A stretch of 64,000 nucleotides of DNA from Planctomycetes bacterium TMED75 (GTDB lineage: Bacteria; Planctomycetota; Phycisphaerae; Phycisphaerales; SM1A02): positions 20,503 to 84,502 of the forward strand of contig NHEC01000120.1 of NCBI GenBank assembly GCA_002171655.1. Direction: 5' to 3'. Every line of letters begins with the position of its first letter. Position 1 is the first letter of the stretch. Made by a program: the position numbers and the translations under genes. The notes below the pieces were generated by a model, which was given only the letters and a program-made list of their open reading frames with translations, did not search any database and was not told the DNA's origin. This document shows, in pieces, positions 63,024 through 64,000 of the stretch.

Positions 63024-64000
63024 ATGTCCGATCACAAGCAAGACGGTGTTTTCAATGATTCATCCAACGGCGTCCCGAGCGAGGCAGAGACCTCCTCATT
63101 GACCGAGTCCGTCGATTCTAGCCAGCCGGATACCTCCAGGCCATCACGAATTCGATCCGATGAGGTTCTGGACCTCATCACTTCGGTAGAAAATCAGCTG
63201 GAGCAGATGCGCAGCGCTCAGTCTGATCGTGTGACCGAGATCGAGGACCTCGAGTCCCGCCGTTCACGAATCGACGAGCAAGCCGGTCAGATCGAGAGTC
63301 GTCAGCAGCAGCTCGAGCAAGGCGAGTGCGATCTCCAGGAGCGACTCGAGGAATTCAATGCTCGATTTGAGGAATTCTCCGAAAGCAAGCGCACCATGGA
63401 GGAGGCCTCCGCACGTCATCTGATTGACGTTGAAGAACATGCACTTCGAAATTCGGAACTCGATCAGCGAGAACAGAAGCTTGATGCGATGATCCAGGAC
63501 ATCGACCAGCGCCGGTCGGAGATCGAGGACTCTACCCGCACTCTCGAACGGGACCGTGCGCAGTTCACATCCGAGCGTGCGGAACTCGAAGACGACATCC
63601 GTCACGCCGAGTCCGCCATGGAAACCTACCAGACCCGGTGCAGCGAACTTGAGACCGAAGTCGGACAGTTGCGTGATCGACATGACGACATCGCGTCTCG
63701 TCTCGAGCAAAGCCAGACTGAATTCAGTGCAAGCGAGGACCAGCGCTCGGGCCTGCAGGCCGAACTGGAGCAGTTCAGAAGCGACACCCTCGATCTTTCG
63801 GACAAACTGGAGAGTGCCGCTGGGTGCATTGATGAACTTGAACTGAACCTCGAATCAGCACGCGGCGAGCTTCGTGCCATCGAAACCGAACGTGATTCCG
63901 CTCTTGAGGTCGTTTCCGCTCGAGATCAGGAGCTCTCTGAGCTTCAGTCGAACCTCGAACTGGCGATGAACCGTCTGCAATCACTTGCGACCGCAGTGGC
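63024..64000 (+). CDS. Long coiled-coil protein (C-terminus beyond the window)
   Basis: I translated this frame directly from ATG 63024; it is open through the right edge, giving at least 325 residues. The first 45 residues are polar and acidic (MSDHKQDGVFNDSSNGVPSE). From about residue 50 the sequence is almost entirely heptad-repeat coiled coil rich in Glu, Arg, Gln, Ser and Leu (for example LDLITSVENQLEQMRSAQSD). Only isolated cysteines break the pattern. No signal peptide or catalytic motif is present in the visible part. Structural or filament-like proteins, or SMC-like scaffolds without the ATPase, are possibilities. Confidence 0.85.
   Translation, partial: MSDHKQDGVFNDSSNGVPSEAETSSLTESVDSSQPDTSRPSRIRSDEVLDLITSVENQLEQMRSAQSDRVTEIEDLESRRSRIDEQAGQIESRQQQLEQGECDLQERLEEFNARFEEFSESKRTMEEASARHLIDVEEHALRNSELDQREQKLDAMIQDIDQRRSEIEDSTRTLERDRAQFTSERAELEDDIRHAESAMETYQTRCSELETEVGQLRDRHDDIASRLEQSQTEFSASEDQRSGLQAELEQFRSDTLDLSDKLESAAGCIDELELNLESARGELRAIETERDSALEVVSARDQELSELQSNLELAMNRLQSLATAV

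Overview
The window is about 64 kb of GC-rich bacterial chromosome. It is densely coding: neighbouring genes often overlap by 4 bases (ATGA, GTGA, TTGA) and no gene-free stretch exceeds 300 bases. Two-membrane features (OprB-type porin, RND efflux pump with outer-membrane lipoprotein channel, several lipoproteins), MurJ, a futalosine-route menaquinone enzyme (MqnE), PPDK, a sulfatase, a CBM9-type lipoprotein and a DUF58/transglutaminase pair together suggest a marine Planctomycetota of the Phycisphaerae type. That placement is an inference from gene content; no rRNA or other marker is present. I found no tRNA, rRNA, CRISPR array, insertion sequence or phage gene.

Layout. 1-2444 (minus): two exported ClpP/NfeD-fold proteins in tandem, the first running off the left edge. 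2727-16249: an alpha-glucan utilisation locus around a 27-bp divergent start region. Minus-strand genes encode an exported GH13 enzyme, MalQ, alpha-glucan phosphorylase, an OprB porin and an MFS sugar transporter; plus-strand genes encode a solute-binding/permease fusion, a second permease and the ABC ATPase. 16250-19296 (minus): small membrane protein, CstA, MTA/SAH-type nucleosidase. 19371-25363: tripartite RND pump, then an HD-domain protein. 25939-28130: flavodoxin-like protein, M48 lipoprotein with a possible leader peptide, HEPN-family protein.

28210-32177: a cassette of unknown function whose last gene carries a Lon-like (S16) Ser/Lys protease domain without an AAA+ ATPase. This is the least explained part of the window. 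32241-46720 (plus): sulfatase, small acidic protein, FolC, LeuRS, a DUF2007/DUF2314-like group, lipoprotein, DUF58 plus transglutaminase, methyltransferase and a PilZ-like protein. 46669-55282: PabB (minus), PPDK, CBM9-like lipoprotein, HIT protein (minus), NadC-BirA, a secreted protein and an iodotyrosine-deiodinase-like nitroreductase (minus). 55438-64000: secreted protein, ParA, VanZ-like protein, lipoprotein, MurJ, MqnE (minus) and the start of a long coiled-coil protein.

How it works together. In the glucan locus, the GH13 enzyme would cut alpha-glucans outside the cytoplasm, OprB would pass oligosaccharides through the outer membrane, and the ABC and MFS carriers would import them. MalQ and phosphorylase would convert them to glucose and glucose-1-phosphate, with PPDK later in glycolysis or gluconeogenesis. 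Convergent gene pairs here abut or overlap by up to 56 bp. Several starts have a TAnnnT box only 6-9 nt upstream, suggesting leaderless or very short-leader mRNAs.
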